From Paludisphaera rhizosphaerae (lineage in GTDB: Bacteria; Planctomycetota; Planctomycetia; Isosphaerales; Isosphaeraceae), in the NCBI RefSeq assembly GCF_011065895.1, contig NZ_JAALCR010000014.1:124001-188000 (forward strand): a stretch of 64,000 nt of DNA, read 5' to 3'. The translations under genes were made by a program, and so were the position numbers. The notes beneath the pieces were generated by a model. The model was not told the DNA's origin. It did not search any database and was given only the letters and a program-made list of their open reading frames with translations. Each line of letters starts with the position of its first letter. Position 1 is the stretch's first letter. Shown here in pieces: positions 8,783 through 17,016 of the stretch.

Positions 8783-9943
8783 TCACCCTTCCGGCGTCGT
8801 CATCAAACGATCCGAATCGGCCTCGGCCACGATCGCCGCCATTCGGGGAAATCGGCGGGCGAGGGCCACGGTGGTCCATGCCTGGCCGGCATACGACGGC
8901 CAATCGTCGGGCACGATCCTGACGACATCGCCGCCCCCGCACGGCTCGTCCATTGTGGCATAGTCCTGGTCGATACAGACGACCGGATCGACGAGGTCCA
9001 GCGGCCGCAGGGGCAAGCCCGCGTTCGCTGGGAGCTGAGCGAGGAGCCTCTTCGCCGTCGTACTTCCCCCGAGTTCCCAGAGCAGGGATTCGATTCCGGC
9101 CCGCCACCATCTCTTGCCGAGGAAACCGCGAAGAACGCCCTGATAAGCGGCCGGCTCGAAAAACTGGCCGAGGTCGCCCTTCATGGCCGCCACCAGGGAG
9201 GCGTGGGTCACCCTGAGCCGGACCGCCAGGTGGTGTGTATCAAACAGGAAGCAGGGATAGGGCAATATGCGATGCAAAACCCAGCGGACGAAGAGAAGCC
9301 CGTGGTTGCGGTGCGCCACTTCGGAGACAGGCGGGCGGCACTGTGCGACGTCGCGAATCGCGGCATTGATCCAGCCGGGCGTATCATCGCTTTCCGGGTC
9401 GGGCAATGCCAGCAGCTTCCTGACTTCTATCTCGATGGCCCCTCGGTCTTCGTACGGCCAGGACTCGGGAAGCGACCGGATGGCGTTCGCCAAAGACGCT
9501 ACTTGGGGGCCGACGGCTGAGGGATTTCCCTTGATGAAGACCCACTCAAGGTTGTGGGTACGGGCCAGCAGGTGGGCGCGAGGCTCGGCGGGGGTGAGCG
9601 AGAACATGCGTGCCTCGCCGGTATGAATCGCGAACCCCGTGGGCCGATTCAAGCGATTCGCGTGTTCCCGTAGCACCGCTGCAAGCGCCATGCCATTGAT
9701 GGGCTGTAGAGATATCTCCGTCACCTTACTGCGACCCGGCCAGTCGCTGATATCGTAGTCGACCAGGACCAGGTCGACGTCCTCGAGCATCTCCAGGTCG
9801 ACGCTATCAGGGTGTTCGACCCGAGCGTCCACGCCCTCGGCGAATCGAATCGCCCCGTTTTGTTCATCCGGCCGGTCATCTACTACCAGCACCCTGGCCG
9901 GCGTGGCGGGGCCCGGCGAACATTCGATTGGGTGGCTACTCAC
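8783..9943 (-). CDS. Receiver-domain protein with unknown C-terminal domain, second gene of the operon
   Basis: This 386-aa protein starts in an ATGA overlap with the kinase-like gene. Residues about 15-150 look like a divergent CheY-type receiver. RVLVVDDRPDE gives the acidic pair, LVLVDYDISDW the putative phospho-acceptor Asp, GFAIHTGE the Ser/Thr position and WVFIKGN the conserved Lys. The C-terminal 230 residues (for example RNHGLLFVRWVLHRILPYPCFLFDTHHLAVRL) do not resemble a DNA-binding output domain I know, so phosphorylation probably controls a protein-protein or enzymatic output rather than transcription. Its partner is almost certainly the upstream dual-GHKL protein. Confidence 0.8.
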   Translation of the reverse strand: MSSHPIECSPGPATPARVLVVDDRPDEQNGAIRFAEGVDARVEHPDSVDLEMLEDVDLVLVDYDISDWPGRSKVTEISLQPINGMALAAVLREHANRLNRPTGFAIHTGEARMFSLTPAEPRAHLLARTHNLEWVFIKGNPSAVGPQVASLANAIRSLPESWPYEDRGAIEIEVRKLLALPDPESDDTPGWINAAIRDVAQCRPPVSEVAHRNHGLLFVRWVLHRILPYPCFLFDTHHLAVRLRVTHASLVAAMKGDLGQFFEPAAYQGVLRGFLGKRWWRAGIESLLWELGGSTTAKRLLAQLPANAGLPLRPLDLVDPVVCIDQDYATMDEPCGGGDVVRIVPDDWPSYAGQAWTTVALARRFPRMAAIVAEADSDRLMTTPEG

Positions 9944-12267
9944 TGATTATCCTTCACGTCGTGGAACTGGACTTCGACGGCAGTGGCGAAGCCAACGGAA
10001 GGCGGGACGAACCGGACTGTGGCTCCATATTGCTCAAGGATGTCCCTGGTAATCGTCAGCCCTAGTCCCATGCCTTGCCCCAGGGCGCTGTCGACCTCGG
10101 CCGTCGTCGACTCGAACGGCCGAAACCATCGCTCTGATTCGCCGAGGTCGACCGCCGCGCCGGAATTCTCGATAACGACCGTTTGCCTGCCGCCATCGGA
10201 CGAGCCACGCGCGAGGATCTCGCCGTCCTCAGCGGCGGCCTTCACCGCGTTCGTCAGCAAATTCGAGAATACGACGGTGAGCTCGGCCGGGAACATCGGG
10301 GGCGACTTGAGCCCCTTCGGTATCTCATTTCGCAGGCGAATACCCCTGCGATCTATGGCCGGCGCTACGAGCCTCGTCGCGGCGTCGAAGCGGTCGCCGA
10401 GAGGCTGCCTGCTGCGTCGCCTCCTCGCGTCCGTGGAGGTAATCTCGACCATGTAGGCGGCCTGACGTTCAATCTGTCTCCTCAGATCGCCCGCATCCTT
10501 GTAGATGGGAGTCAGCTTTGAACGGACGGATGTCGGGAGGCTGCGGTCCTCGCGGAGCCGTCCGAGCGATTGATAGACGGCCGTGGCGCTCCCGAGCATC
10601 CCGTTGATCTCATGTACGAAGCTGGCCATCTGGGTGCCAAGGGAGGAGAGCACGCGAGACATGGCGGCGGAGTCCTCGCTGCTTTCGGCCGCGCGGATCA
10701 CTTCGGCGGCGGCCTTCTGCGTCACCACGAGCCTGTCAGCGATCTTCGTCGTCTCCAGGTCATTCCTCTTGGTCAGCGCGTCTCTGGCCTCTCGCAGCCC
10801 CTCCATGAGCGACGATTTGGCCGTCTCAATCGCCTCTGAGCGCGGCGGTAGGGTGGCCGGAGAGAGAGGGGTGTCGGCCCCCGTAGGCGAGAGCCTTGCG
10901 GAGGGGCCGTCGCCACCCTTTTTCTGAGATGGATTCTCCCGGCGGGCGGCCGCCCGCGTCCGGGTCGCCAGGTCGAGGGCACGCTTCACAATGTCGACGA
11001 GGACGTCATAACCCTTCTCGGCGACGAACCCTTCTCTGTTGACCAGCATTCGAAGTGTCGGAGCGTCGTCCTGGGTCAGGAATACCGCGCCGGTATAGGA
11101 GTTGTTCGGCAGCACGAAAAGCTGCCAGTCTCCCGCGGTGCCGCTCTCACCGGCGACCATACTCTCGGTGATGGGATTTTTATCCCAACTTCGGCGTGCC
11201 GTGTTGGCGTCCAGGCTCAGCCAGTCATCGCCCCGATCCCCATATGGAAGGACTCGAAACCCTTCGAGATAGACGCGAATACCGCTCGTTTGGTGTGCCC
11301 ATCCGCGGACCAGTTTGTCCACGATCAGGCGCGAGCGAATGAGTATCCGCGCCTGGAAAAACGGTCCCGATTCGGGATCCGGGTGTGGGTGCGAGAACTC
11401 ACGCCGAGTTGCAGCAGGGTTTTCCTTTTTTGTGGATAATGTCGGAGAAATTGCGTACTTGACCGTCCGTTTATCCGACTTGCAGTCAATCTCTACCACC
11501 CATCGGGCATGGGTCAGGAGCACTTCCCAATAATTGTCGCCTTCGCTGAAATCGCCTTCGAGGTCGACCGAGCATCCCGGGTCCTCGCTCGACGCATCCC
11601 TGAGCTGAGGCCTGCCGAATAGGAGTTGATCCCCGAACAGCTTGCTCGGCAACGCCTCCGTCAGGATCGATGGAGGCTGGAAAGAACGGCATTCGGCGAT
11701 GAATCTGGCCCTCTCCCTCTCGTCCCACGGTCGCCTAAGTTTGCTGAGCGAGATCGTCGTCCCGGATGGAGCGGGCCGAGTTCGCTTTACGCTTTCGAGC
11801 GTAATTTCATCCACGAGTTCATTCAGGGTCGTTCGGGATTCGATCTTCTCCCAATCGATCGATGCCTTGATCGCCTCCTTAGCCGTTTGTCCGGGATTTC
11901 CTCGCACAGAATCGACTTCCATGAGCATGGCGAGCTTATGTGCCGCCAGCCGCCCAATACCCTTGGAGCCCGTCACCCGACGTCGATAGAAGTCAGACCG
12001 GCGGTCGATCTCCTTGAATCGTGAAGCAATTCGAAGGAAACCAAGGCGGAACCGCTCTTCATCCATGCCACAGCCATTGTCGCGGATCACGACCCTCCCT
12101 CGGGCCCTATCGGCCAAATCGGCCGCAGTAACCACGACATGTGTAGCATCTGCATCGTAGCAGTTCTTAATCAACTCCAGAAGGGCCGTGGAATCCCGGC
12201 CGACGAGCAGTTCGCCGAGCTCTCGGAATACATGCGTATCTACAGTAAAGGACAAGCTTTGGGGCAT
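9940..12267 (-). CDS. Dual GHKL ATPase: N-terminal Hsp90/MORC-like domain fused to C-terminal histidine kinase
   Basis: This 775-aa soluble protein leads the operon. The N-terminal ATPase has ALLELIKNCYDADATHV (N box), RVVIRDNGCGMD (G1-like) and GSKGIGRLAAHKLA (lid/G2), the arrangement of Hsp90, MutL and MORC proteins. A beta-rich middle region follows to about residue 440, then a Ser/Pro linker and coiled coil. From about residue 545 comes a histidine-kinase-like half: ASFVHEINGMLG with a possible phospho-His, LTVVFSNLLTNAVKAA (N box), VVIENSG, and GQGMGLGLTITRDIL (G2). There is no transmembrane or obvious sensor domain, so the Hsp90-like part is the likely sensor or switch. It probably signals to the receiver protein encoded next. 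Confidence 0.85.
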   Translation of the reverse strand: MPQSLSFTVDTHVFRELGELLVGRDSTALLELIKNCYDADATHVVVTAADLADRARGRVVIRDNGCGMDEERFRLGFLRIASRFKEIDRRSDFYRRRVTGSKGIGRLAAHKLAMLMEVDSVRGNPGQTAKEAIKASIDWEKIESRTTLNELVDEITLESVKRTRPAPSGTTISLSKLRRPWDERERARFIAECRSFQPPSILTEALPSKLFGDQLLFGRPQLRDASSEDPGCSVDLEGDFSEGDNYWEVLLTHARWVVEIDCKSDKRTVKYAISPTLSTKKENPAATRREFSHPHPDPESGPFFQARILIRSRLIVDKLVRGWAHQTSGIRVYLEGFRVLPYGDRGDDWLSLDANTARRSWDKNPITESMVAGESGTAGDWQLFVLPNNSYTGAVFLTQDDAPTLRMLVNREGFVAEKGYDVLVDIVKRALDLATRTRAAARRENPSQKKGGDGPSARLSPTGADTPLSPATLPPRSEAIETAKSSLMEGLREARDALTKRNDLETTKIADRLVVTQKAAAEVIRAAESSEDSAAMSRVLSSLGTQMASFVHEINGMLGSATAVYQSLGRLREDRSLPTSVRSKLTPIYKDAGDLRRQIERQAAYMVEITSTDARRRRSRQPLGDRFDAATRLVAPAIDRRGIRLRNEIPKGLKSPPMFPAELTVVFSNLLTNAVKAAAEDGEILARGSSDGGRQTVVIENSGAAVDLGESERWFRPFESTTAEVDSALGQGMGLGLTITRDILEQYGATVRFVPPSVGFATAVEVQFHDVKDNQ

Positions 12268-12341
12268 TACTTGCGTCCAGAATCCGGCTACTGCTCATCC
12301 CGCGTTGATTCACAACGAAGGATACCTTATAGAACTCGGTC

Positions 12342-12695
12342 GTGATACGCGCGACCAACTCTGGCGGCAGAATGGGACTACCTACACGAATGACTGGACG
12401 CCTAGCCCGGTGGCCCGACTACTACGACCTCGTTGCTACCCGAGTCGAAGCGACGGTAGGAGGTTCGGGGAACGAGCGCCATATGCTACTCAAGGCTGAA
12501 TCAGGGTGGGTTCGATGTGGCGTTTGGTATGGCTTCCTGGCGGATCCCGATGGGGCTGTGATCAGAACTCTGATCGTCGAGATCGTCCTCGTTCGCAAGC
12601 CTAGGCGGGCCACTAGGGGTTTCGAAGCATCTGGCTTGATCATCGTAGACGAACTCAGTTTTCCGGAGCTGGGGTTCGACGCACCCCATGGATAG
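12342..12695 (+). CDS. Possible small hypothetical protein (uncertain)
   Basis: An ORF divergent from the four-gene operon could encode up to 117 aa; the start may instead be 12372 or 12390. Its second half (SGWVRCGVWYGFLADPDGAVIRTLIVEIVLV) reads like a real beta-rich sequence, and no frame competes convincingly. There is no clear ribosome site, no family is recognised and codon bias is mixed. It may be a remnant. Confidence 0.3.
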   Translation: MIRATNSGGRMGLPTRMTGRLARWPDYYDLVATRVEATVGGSGNERHMLLKAESGWVRCGVWYGFLADPDGAVIRTLIVEIVLVRKPRRATRGFEASGLIIVDELSFPELGFDAPHG

Positions 12696-13219
12696 GTATG
12701 GACACCTGCGAATAGCGGTGCCGAGTGTCACTCGCTTGTGGCAAGGCCAGCCTCTGCTTCGACACACCGCCGCCTCGGCGGTCGGCCTGGGCGAGCGGGG
12801 ATTTTAAGTCCACTGTTTCTCAAACAGCTGCCTCGGTGATAGTCCGAGACGAGGTGTAGGGGCTTAGCTCAAGCTTTCACATCCAGCCGAGGGCTTGGAG
12901 TCCTGCTGCGGCCGTCTTCGTTCGACAGGGCAGGCGGAGGGGCGTCAAGGTAGGCGTTCGTGTAGGCGTCGCGGAACCGCTCGACGGCCGCGGCCGTCGC
13001 ATACGACTCCATGGTCGGATCGCGGGTCCCAAGGCTGTCCAACCTTCGCTCGATCCGGTCGAGCCACGTCTAGCCAGCTTCAGGGATTGAAGCAGGTACA
13101 GGGGACAGCTGGGGAAAGGATCCTCGGCAGAGGCCCGTTCAACATTATCAAGTCCATGAGCTGGTTCTGGCTCTAACCTTATTCTGGCCCGAGGCTCTGG
13201 AATAAGGCCCGTCGGCACC
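12696..13219. other. Gene-poor stretch with a decayed coding remnant and a weak hairpin
   Basis: No intact gene is visible. A 66-codon open stretch on the minus strand (13069-12869), containing RIERRLDSLGTRDPTMESYA, reads like the tail of a lost gene but lacks a start and follows an in-frame stop. An 8-bp hairpin (CCTTATTC 13177-13184 with GAATAAGG 13200-13207) lies just beyond the end of the next minus-strand gene and could act as a weak terminator, though no T run follows. Confidence 0.4.
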
Positions 13220-14302
13220 TCAAATCCGGAACTCGATGGGGATGTTGTCAAGGAGTGCGGCGGGATGGATCGCGCCCCATTCCGCGCGGGCGAGGGCCTT
13301 TCGAGTCGAAGGGCTCAGCGGAAGCCGCCAGCGATCGACGAAGTAGCGGCCCAGGTCGCGGCCCGCGGCCGTCGAGGCCGCCACGTACCATATGAGGCCT
13401 TGTCGCAGGGCACCCTCGGGTGAGTCCGGAGTAACCTCGGGGCACTCGCCGAGGACGCGATAGAAGCGCCGGAGCCAGCGGTCGCCTCCGACCTCGCGAC
13501 GCAGCCGCATCATGGCCGAGGCGTATATGTCGGTCTGGTTGGCCGTCAGGTTCGGATGCCGGCGGTCCTTCTCGCCGAGGCCCCCCTGCATGGTGAACGC
13601 CTTGAGGAAGGTGAGGTCGGTCTTTTCGATCTGGCCCTCCAGGGTCTCGATCCATTCCAGCGCCCCCTGGTCACCGGGCGCGACCTCAAGCTTCAGGACT
13701 TCCATGCAGACGTGCCGCATGAACACGGCGAAGCCGGTGCCGAACTGGGAGTGTCGGTCGCCGAAGACGAAGTAGTTCCGCCCCATCTCATAGAAGTAAT
13801 AATTTTTGAATGCTTTGGGGCTCTGGACGGCCAGCGGATAGTCGTCGGCGTAGAAGTGGATGACCTCGATGCCGGTCTGGCCCAGGTAGCCGCAGCCCCC
13901 GCCGCAGGTCAGCTCTCCCGGGACCGCCGCGATCGTCCCCCGGCCGTCGATGTGGTGGAACAGCCTCGGAACCTCGCCGACGAAGTCGGCATAGACCGCC
14001 CATCCGGCGTCGAGTCGCGACACGAACTCGGCGATAATGCTGCGGTCGAACTTCAGCGAGTCGGTCAGCAGCGCGATCCGGCGACCGATCCAGGGGAACA
14101 TCCAAGTGCTGACCCGCTTGGCGTCCCACTTCGCCGCATCCATCGCCATGGGCCGGTAGTCGAACGGTTCCCCCGGCCGGATCAGCTCCTTCGCCGTGGC
14201 TGCTCGCCGCGACTTCTTCTTCGCCGATTTCTGCACGCCCGGATCCTGAGCAAGCAACAAGCCGGACACTGTCAAGAAGTCGCGGCGCGTGGGATATCCC
14301 AT
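13220..14302 (-). CDS. Exported protein of unknown function with twin-arginine-type leader
   Basis: The 360-aa product begins MGYPTRRDFLTVSGLLLAQ. This is a short Tat-type signal (RRDFL followed by a hydrophobic stretch) common on planctomycete periplasmic proteins. The mature part is helical, with aromatic-rich patches (KAFKNYYFYEMGRNYFVFGDRHSQFGTG split by charged residues) and a Gly/Cys patch, TCGGGCGYLGQTGIEV. There is no HExxH or other catalytic signature that I can name. It stands alone between two accessory regions and is probably a host gene. Downstream is the weak hairpin at 13177-13207. Confidence 0.75.
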   Translation of the reverse strand: MGYPTRRDFLTVSGLLLAQDPGVQKSAKKKSRRAATAKELIRPGEPFDYRPMAMDAAKWDAKRVSTWMFPWIGRRIALLTDSLKFDRSIIAEFVSRLDAGWAVYADFVGEVPRLFHHIDGRGTIAAVPGELTCGGGCGYLGQTGIEVIHFYADDYPLAVQSPKAFKNYYFYEMGRNYFVFGDRHSQFGTGFAVFMRHVCMEVLKLEVAPGDQGALEWIETLEGQIEKTDLTFLKAFTMQGGLGEKDRRHPNLTANQTDIYASAMMRLRREVGGDRWLRRFYRVLGECPEVTPDSPEGALRQGLIWYVAASTAAGRDLGRYFVDRWRLPLSPSTRKALARAEWGAIHPAALLDNIPIEFRI

Positions 14303-14556
14303 TGAAGTACTCCGATTCGTTATTCCACGAGAGATCGGGCCTTCTGATGCGAGCAGTCAGCACTAAACGCGATGAAACCACCGCTCGGCGTCTTTCAGAT
14401 CTACTCGCTATGATCCTCGTGGCTCCCCCGTCGCCTGACAAGGTCCCAGCCCCTCCACACGCGTGTGCGACACGTATTGCCTGTAGAATCCCATACATTG
14501 AACAATGGTGCCGACGGAAGAAGCAAGAAGTTGACAATAAAAAGAAACAACTGGAA

Positions 14557-14874
14557 TCAAACGGGATCCGAAGGTTGCATTCCAGTGGTGCTCGACCTGC
14601 CGTTTGTCTTTTGCGAAGCTGGGTCACCGAGGGCACTCGCTAGGTCGTCGGGAAGCTCGCTCGCCTTGATCCTCCACAGGTCGTCCGTGGAGATCCGCAG
14701 GATTTCGGCGTCCCCCTTCAGCGTCAAGAGCGGGGTCACCAGAAGAGCCTTCGTCTGGTCACCCCCGGCGTAGAGGTCGGGATGCCTCGCAAGCATGTCC
14801 CTGGACGATGACGTGACGAAGTGCGGAGCGGGCGGATGCTCGCCGGCTTCAAGGACCTCCCTGGACTGCGACAA
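14557..14874 (-). CDS. Hypothetical protein, last gene of a small leftward operon
   Basis: About 105 aa from a TTG at 14874. The frame stays open upstream, but that part overlaps the preceding gene, so the start is a guess. The sequence LYAGGDQTKALLVTPLLTLKGDAEILRISTDDLWRIKASELPDDLASAL looks like a genuine folded protein. It lies 16 bases beyond the end of the 123-aa gene on the same strand and would be co-transcribed with it and the ribbon-helix-helix gene. Function unknown. Confidence 0.5.
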   Translation of the reverse strand: MSQSREVLEAGEHPPAPHFVTSSSRDMLARHPDLYAGGDQTKALLVTPLLTLKGDAEILRISTDDLWRIKASELPDDLASALGDPASQKTNGRSSTTGMQPSDPV

Positions 14875-14890
14875 CGCGGAGGAACATCGA

Positions 14891-15262
14891 TCAGCCCTCC
14901 GAGGCGTCCAAGTCCACCGTGAACTGACCCACGTCGGCCGGGTCGAAGCAGACGATGTGATCGTCGCCGTAGCCGCCGGTGCCGGCCTCGGGACAGGTCC
15001 ACAGGCATCCCTGGTAACGCACGAACCGCTTGACCGGCTCACGCCAGTCGAGGAACGAACAGAGGGCGTCGGCGAGCGTTTGGGAGGCCGCATCGTAATC
15101 AGCCCGCGCGAGGTCGTGGCCTTCGCCTTCCAGGTGCAGCCCCCACGATTCGGCCGCCTGCTTGTAAACCTCGATGGCCGCGATGACGTCGGCCGACTCG
15201 GTTCGCTTCGTGGGAGTGGAAAGTAGGCGTGGGCCGGGGGCGCTTGCGGGGGGAGTGCTCAT
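14891..15262 (-). CDS. Hypothetical protein coupled to the ribbon-helix-helix regulator
   Basis: This acidic 123-aa protein has a start codon that overlaps the stop of the upstream regulator gene (ATGA). It contains ARADYDAASQTLADALCSFL (helical) and a C-terminal part rich in Trp, Cys and Gly (GCLWTCPEAGTGGYGDDHI). No family is recognised. The coupling suggests it works with, or is controlled by, the small DNA-binding protein, as in toxin-antitoxin or plasmid-control pairs, but nothing in it identifies a toxin. Confidence 0.65.
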   Translation of the reverse strand: MSTPPASAPGPRLLSTPTKRTESADVIAAIEVYKQAAESWGLHLEGEGHDLARADYDAASQTLADALCSFLDWREPVKRFVRYQGCLWTCPEAGTGGYGDDHIVCFDPADVGQFTVDLDASEG

Positions 15263-15489
15263 TCCGGATTGCCTTTCGTCTTGCGGGTGGCCTTCATCCT
15301 CTTGGCCATCTCCTCTTGCTCCATCTGCGCCAGCACGGGCCGGAGGATGGCGCTGAGTAGTTCAGTCATGCTCTCGTCGCGGTAGGCGGTCACGATGCGC
15401 GCCGACTCCACGACGTCCATTTCGAGTTTAACGCTCAGCGTCCGGGGCTTGTCACCAGCCATCGGCGTTTGTTCCAGCAGTGCCGCCAT
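15259..15489 (-). CDS. Small ribbon-helix-helix-like DNA-binding protein
   Basis: 76 aa from the ATG at 15489, with GGAGAC upstream. The core TLSVKLEMDVVESARIVTA plus ESMTELLSAILRPVLAQ fits one beta strand and two helices of the Arc/CopG (ribbon-helix-helix) fold. The C-terminus is Lys-rich. It is divergent from the gene at 15728, and the space between holds repeated GTAGCAA motifs overlapping a promoter, so it is probably the repressor of both directions. It may act as the copy or excision control of the integrative element. Confidence 0.62.
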   Translation of the reverse strand: MAALLEQTPMAGDKPRTLSVKLEMDVVESARIVTAYRDESMTELLSAILRPVLAQMEQEEMAKRMKATRKTKGNPE

Positions 15490-15512
15490 CGTGCGAAGTC
15501 TCCACAGTGGCC

Positions 15513-15623
15513 ATCGTAGCAAACTACACCGCCCGACACTGGAATGATACGCAAGTCCACCATCGGTAGCAATCGAATAAATAACACTTTGCTACTTGAC
15601 TACGGTAGCAAAGTAGCTAGGAT
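15513..15623 (+). promoter_or_regulatory. Promoter with operator-like GTAGCAA repeats
   Basis: A sigma-70-like promoter is visible: TTGACT (15596-15601), a 16-bp spacer, then TAGGAT (15618-15623). CTTTGCTAC (15587-15595) and GTAGCAAAG (15605-15613) form a perfect 9-bp inverted repeat straddling the -35 box and spacer. Further GTAGCAA half-sites lie near 15515 and 15575. Repressor binding here would block transcription of the gene at 15728. The divergent ribbon-helix-helix protein is the natural candidate. Confidence 0.6.
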
Positions 15624-15659
15624 ATGGTTGTCGGGTCGAGAAGGCCCGGAAACGAAAGC

Positions 15660-15695
15660 GGGCCGGGGTGGTGCTGGTAACACCGTCCCCGGCCC
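15660..15695 (+). other. GC-rich leader hairpin upstream of the 15728 gene
   Basis: GGGCCGGGG (15660-15668) pairs with CCCCGGCCC (15687-15695), with an inner GGTG/CACC pair. It lies between the promoter and the ribosome site. It is the first of several GC-rich hairpins, one before each of the following genes. Confidence 0.55.
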
Positions 15696-15727
15696 TTGGA
15701 AAGCGCCTACGCGAATAGGAGCCTACC

Positions 15728-16240
15728 ATGTCTCAACATACCACTCTGGACAAGATCGCCGCTTCCCTGACCGTCTCCCTGGACAGCACGAAGACTCTGG
15801 CCGCCGCCGAGAGCCGTTGCGGCTCGATCGCCGCTCTCGGACTCATCACGGCCGTCGAGAAGGCCCTGGACGACCTGACGGCCCTCCGCATGACCTCCCT
15901 GCGTGACGAACTGCTCGCGCCCCCCCCGATCGCCGGGAACTGCGACGACCACGAGGAGATCAGCGCCGATTTCCTCCGGGATCCGCTGAGCTGGCCCGAC
16001 GATTCGGATCTCGTATACTTCAGCCCGCCGCACGTCTTCGACTACGCCGACGCCTCCCAATGGGACGCCTGGACCGACGCCGACCGCTGGGCTCCGACGC
16101 CCCTCGAGGTCTTAGCCCGCGGCTTCTCCGACGCCGAGGCCGCCCGTTCTGACGCCGACTGGGACGATCTCTACAACGCCGCCTATCCTGACCTGATGAC
16201 CGACGCCGACCTGATGGCTGCAGGGCTGGCCGTCGGCTGA
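15728..16240 (+). CDS. Acidic hypothetical protein, first rightward gene of the integrative element
   Basis: A 170-aa protein with AGGAG seven bases before its ATG. The N-terminal 60 residues are helical with Ser/Thr/Ala bias. The rest is strongly acidic and aromatic (SWPDDSDLVYFSPPHVFDYADASQWDAW split over two segments), with repeated DADW/DADL units. There is no signal peptide and no family I recognise. Position directly behind the repressible promoter suggests an early or control function for the element. Confidence 0.65.
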   Translation: MSQHTTLDKIAASLTVSLDSTKTLAAAESRCGSIAALGLITAVEKALDDLTALRMTSLRDELLAPPPIAGNCDDHEEISADFLRDPLSWPDDSDLVYFSPPHVFDYADASQWDAWTDADRWAPTPLEVLARGFSDAEAARSDADWDDLYNAAYPDLMTDADLMAAGLAVG

Positions 16241-16254
16241 CCTCCGACGTCGCC

Positions 16255-16279
16255 GCGGCCGGGGATGGTCCCCGGCCGC
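16255..16279 (+). other. Perfect 11-bp hairpin between 15728 and sigma-factor genes
   Basis: GCGGCCGGGGA, loop TGG, TCCCCGGCCGC. No T run follows, so it is an attenuator, processing site or mRNA-stability element rather than a clean terminator. It resembles the hairpin at 15660-15695. Confidence 0.55.
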
Positions 16280-16313
16280 TCGTCTCACTGCCTACGAGTC
16301 GGAGGGTTCTGTG

Positions 16314-16934
16314 ATGGCGACGCAAGTACGCGCCCTGAGCGGCCGCTGGTGGCAACCGCTGACCGAAGATCAAAAGCAGATGGCCGAGCGATACGCCTGG
16401 TTGCCGCGGAATGTGGCTTCCTGGTTCATGACCCGGTGGTCGTCCCCTGAAGACCGCGAGGCGCACGGGACTATGGGACTAATCTACGCGGCTTCGAGCT
16501 TCAAGCCGGAGAAGGGATTCGGCTTCTACGGATACGCGACGTTCTGCATCAAGGCTGAGATCACCTACGCCCGCGCCCGCGGGCTGGAAGGCCTGGTCCG
16601 AGTCCCTCGGAAGGCCGAAGAGGCGGGGCTCGGGGTGCAGGTCGTCTGGGGGTCGACGTCGATCGGCGTCGACGGTTCCGACCTGCTCTCTGCGATCGAG
16701 GATCGGAGGGAAGGTCCGAGGATCGACTCCGAATCGCGGATCCGGTTCCAGCGCGCCGTCCAGTCGCTCCCGGCCCGCCAGCGTCGCGCGGTGCGGCTCC
16801 GCTACATCAAAGGCATGCGACGAAAAGACGTGGCTCGCGAACTCGGCGTCTCGACTCGCTATACGAATCGCCTGATACAGGAAGCGCTCCAACGACTGTC
16901 CACGTCTCACAGCCTGGCCGAACTGGCTTCCTGA
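16314..16934 (+). CDS. Small sigma-70-family RNA polymerase sigma factor
   Basis: About 206 aa. GGAGGG seven bases upstream favours the ATG at 16314 over the GTG at 16311. Residues about 45-90 resemble sigma region 2 (MGLIYAASSFKPEKGFGFYGYATFCI), matching the pattern for core-polymerase binding and -10 recognition. The C-terminal 60 residues are region 4 with a helix-turn-helix (SLPARQRRAVRLRYIKGMRRKDVARELGVS in two parts). Regions 1 and 3 are lacking or short. Being encoded within an integrative element, it probably redirects polymerase to element genes or to host genes. No anti-sigma gene is recognised next to it. Confidence 0.82.
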   Translation: MATQVRALSGRWWQPLTEDQKQMAERYAWLPRNVASWFMTRWSSPEDREAHGTMGLIYAASSFKPEKGFGFYGYATFCIKAEITYARARGLEGLVRVPRKAEEAGLGVQVVWGSTSIGVDGSDLLSAIEDRREGPRIDSESRIRFQRAVQSLPARQRRAVRLRYIKGMRRKDVARELGVSTRYTNRLIQEALQRLSTSHSLAELAS

Positions 16935-16948
16935 CAAACACCCGCCGT

Positions 16949-16969
16949 CGCCCGGCCTCACGCCGGGCG
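16949..16969 (+). other. GC-rich hairpin after the sigma-factor gene
   Basis: CGCCCGGC, loop CTCAC, GCCGGGCG. It is the third of the serial intergenic hairpins on this strand. Confidence 0.5.
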
Positions 16970-17016
16970 GCATAACCCGCACATTAAGGCTGAGAGCATC
17001 GGAGGGGATCAATCAG

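Noticed and set aside
6413-12267. Identification of the four-gene operon as Detocs or a classic restriction-modification system
   Set aside because: No nucleoside-phosphorylase-type effector and no endonuclease motif is present, and the kinase has an extra Hsp90-like domain.
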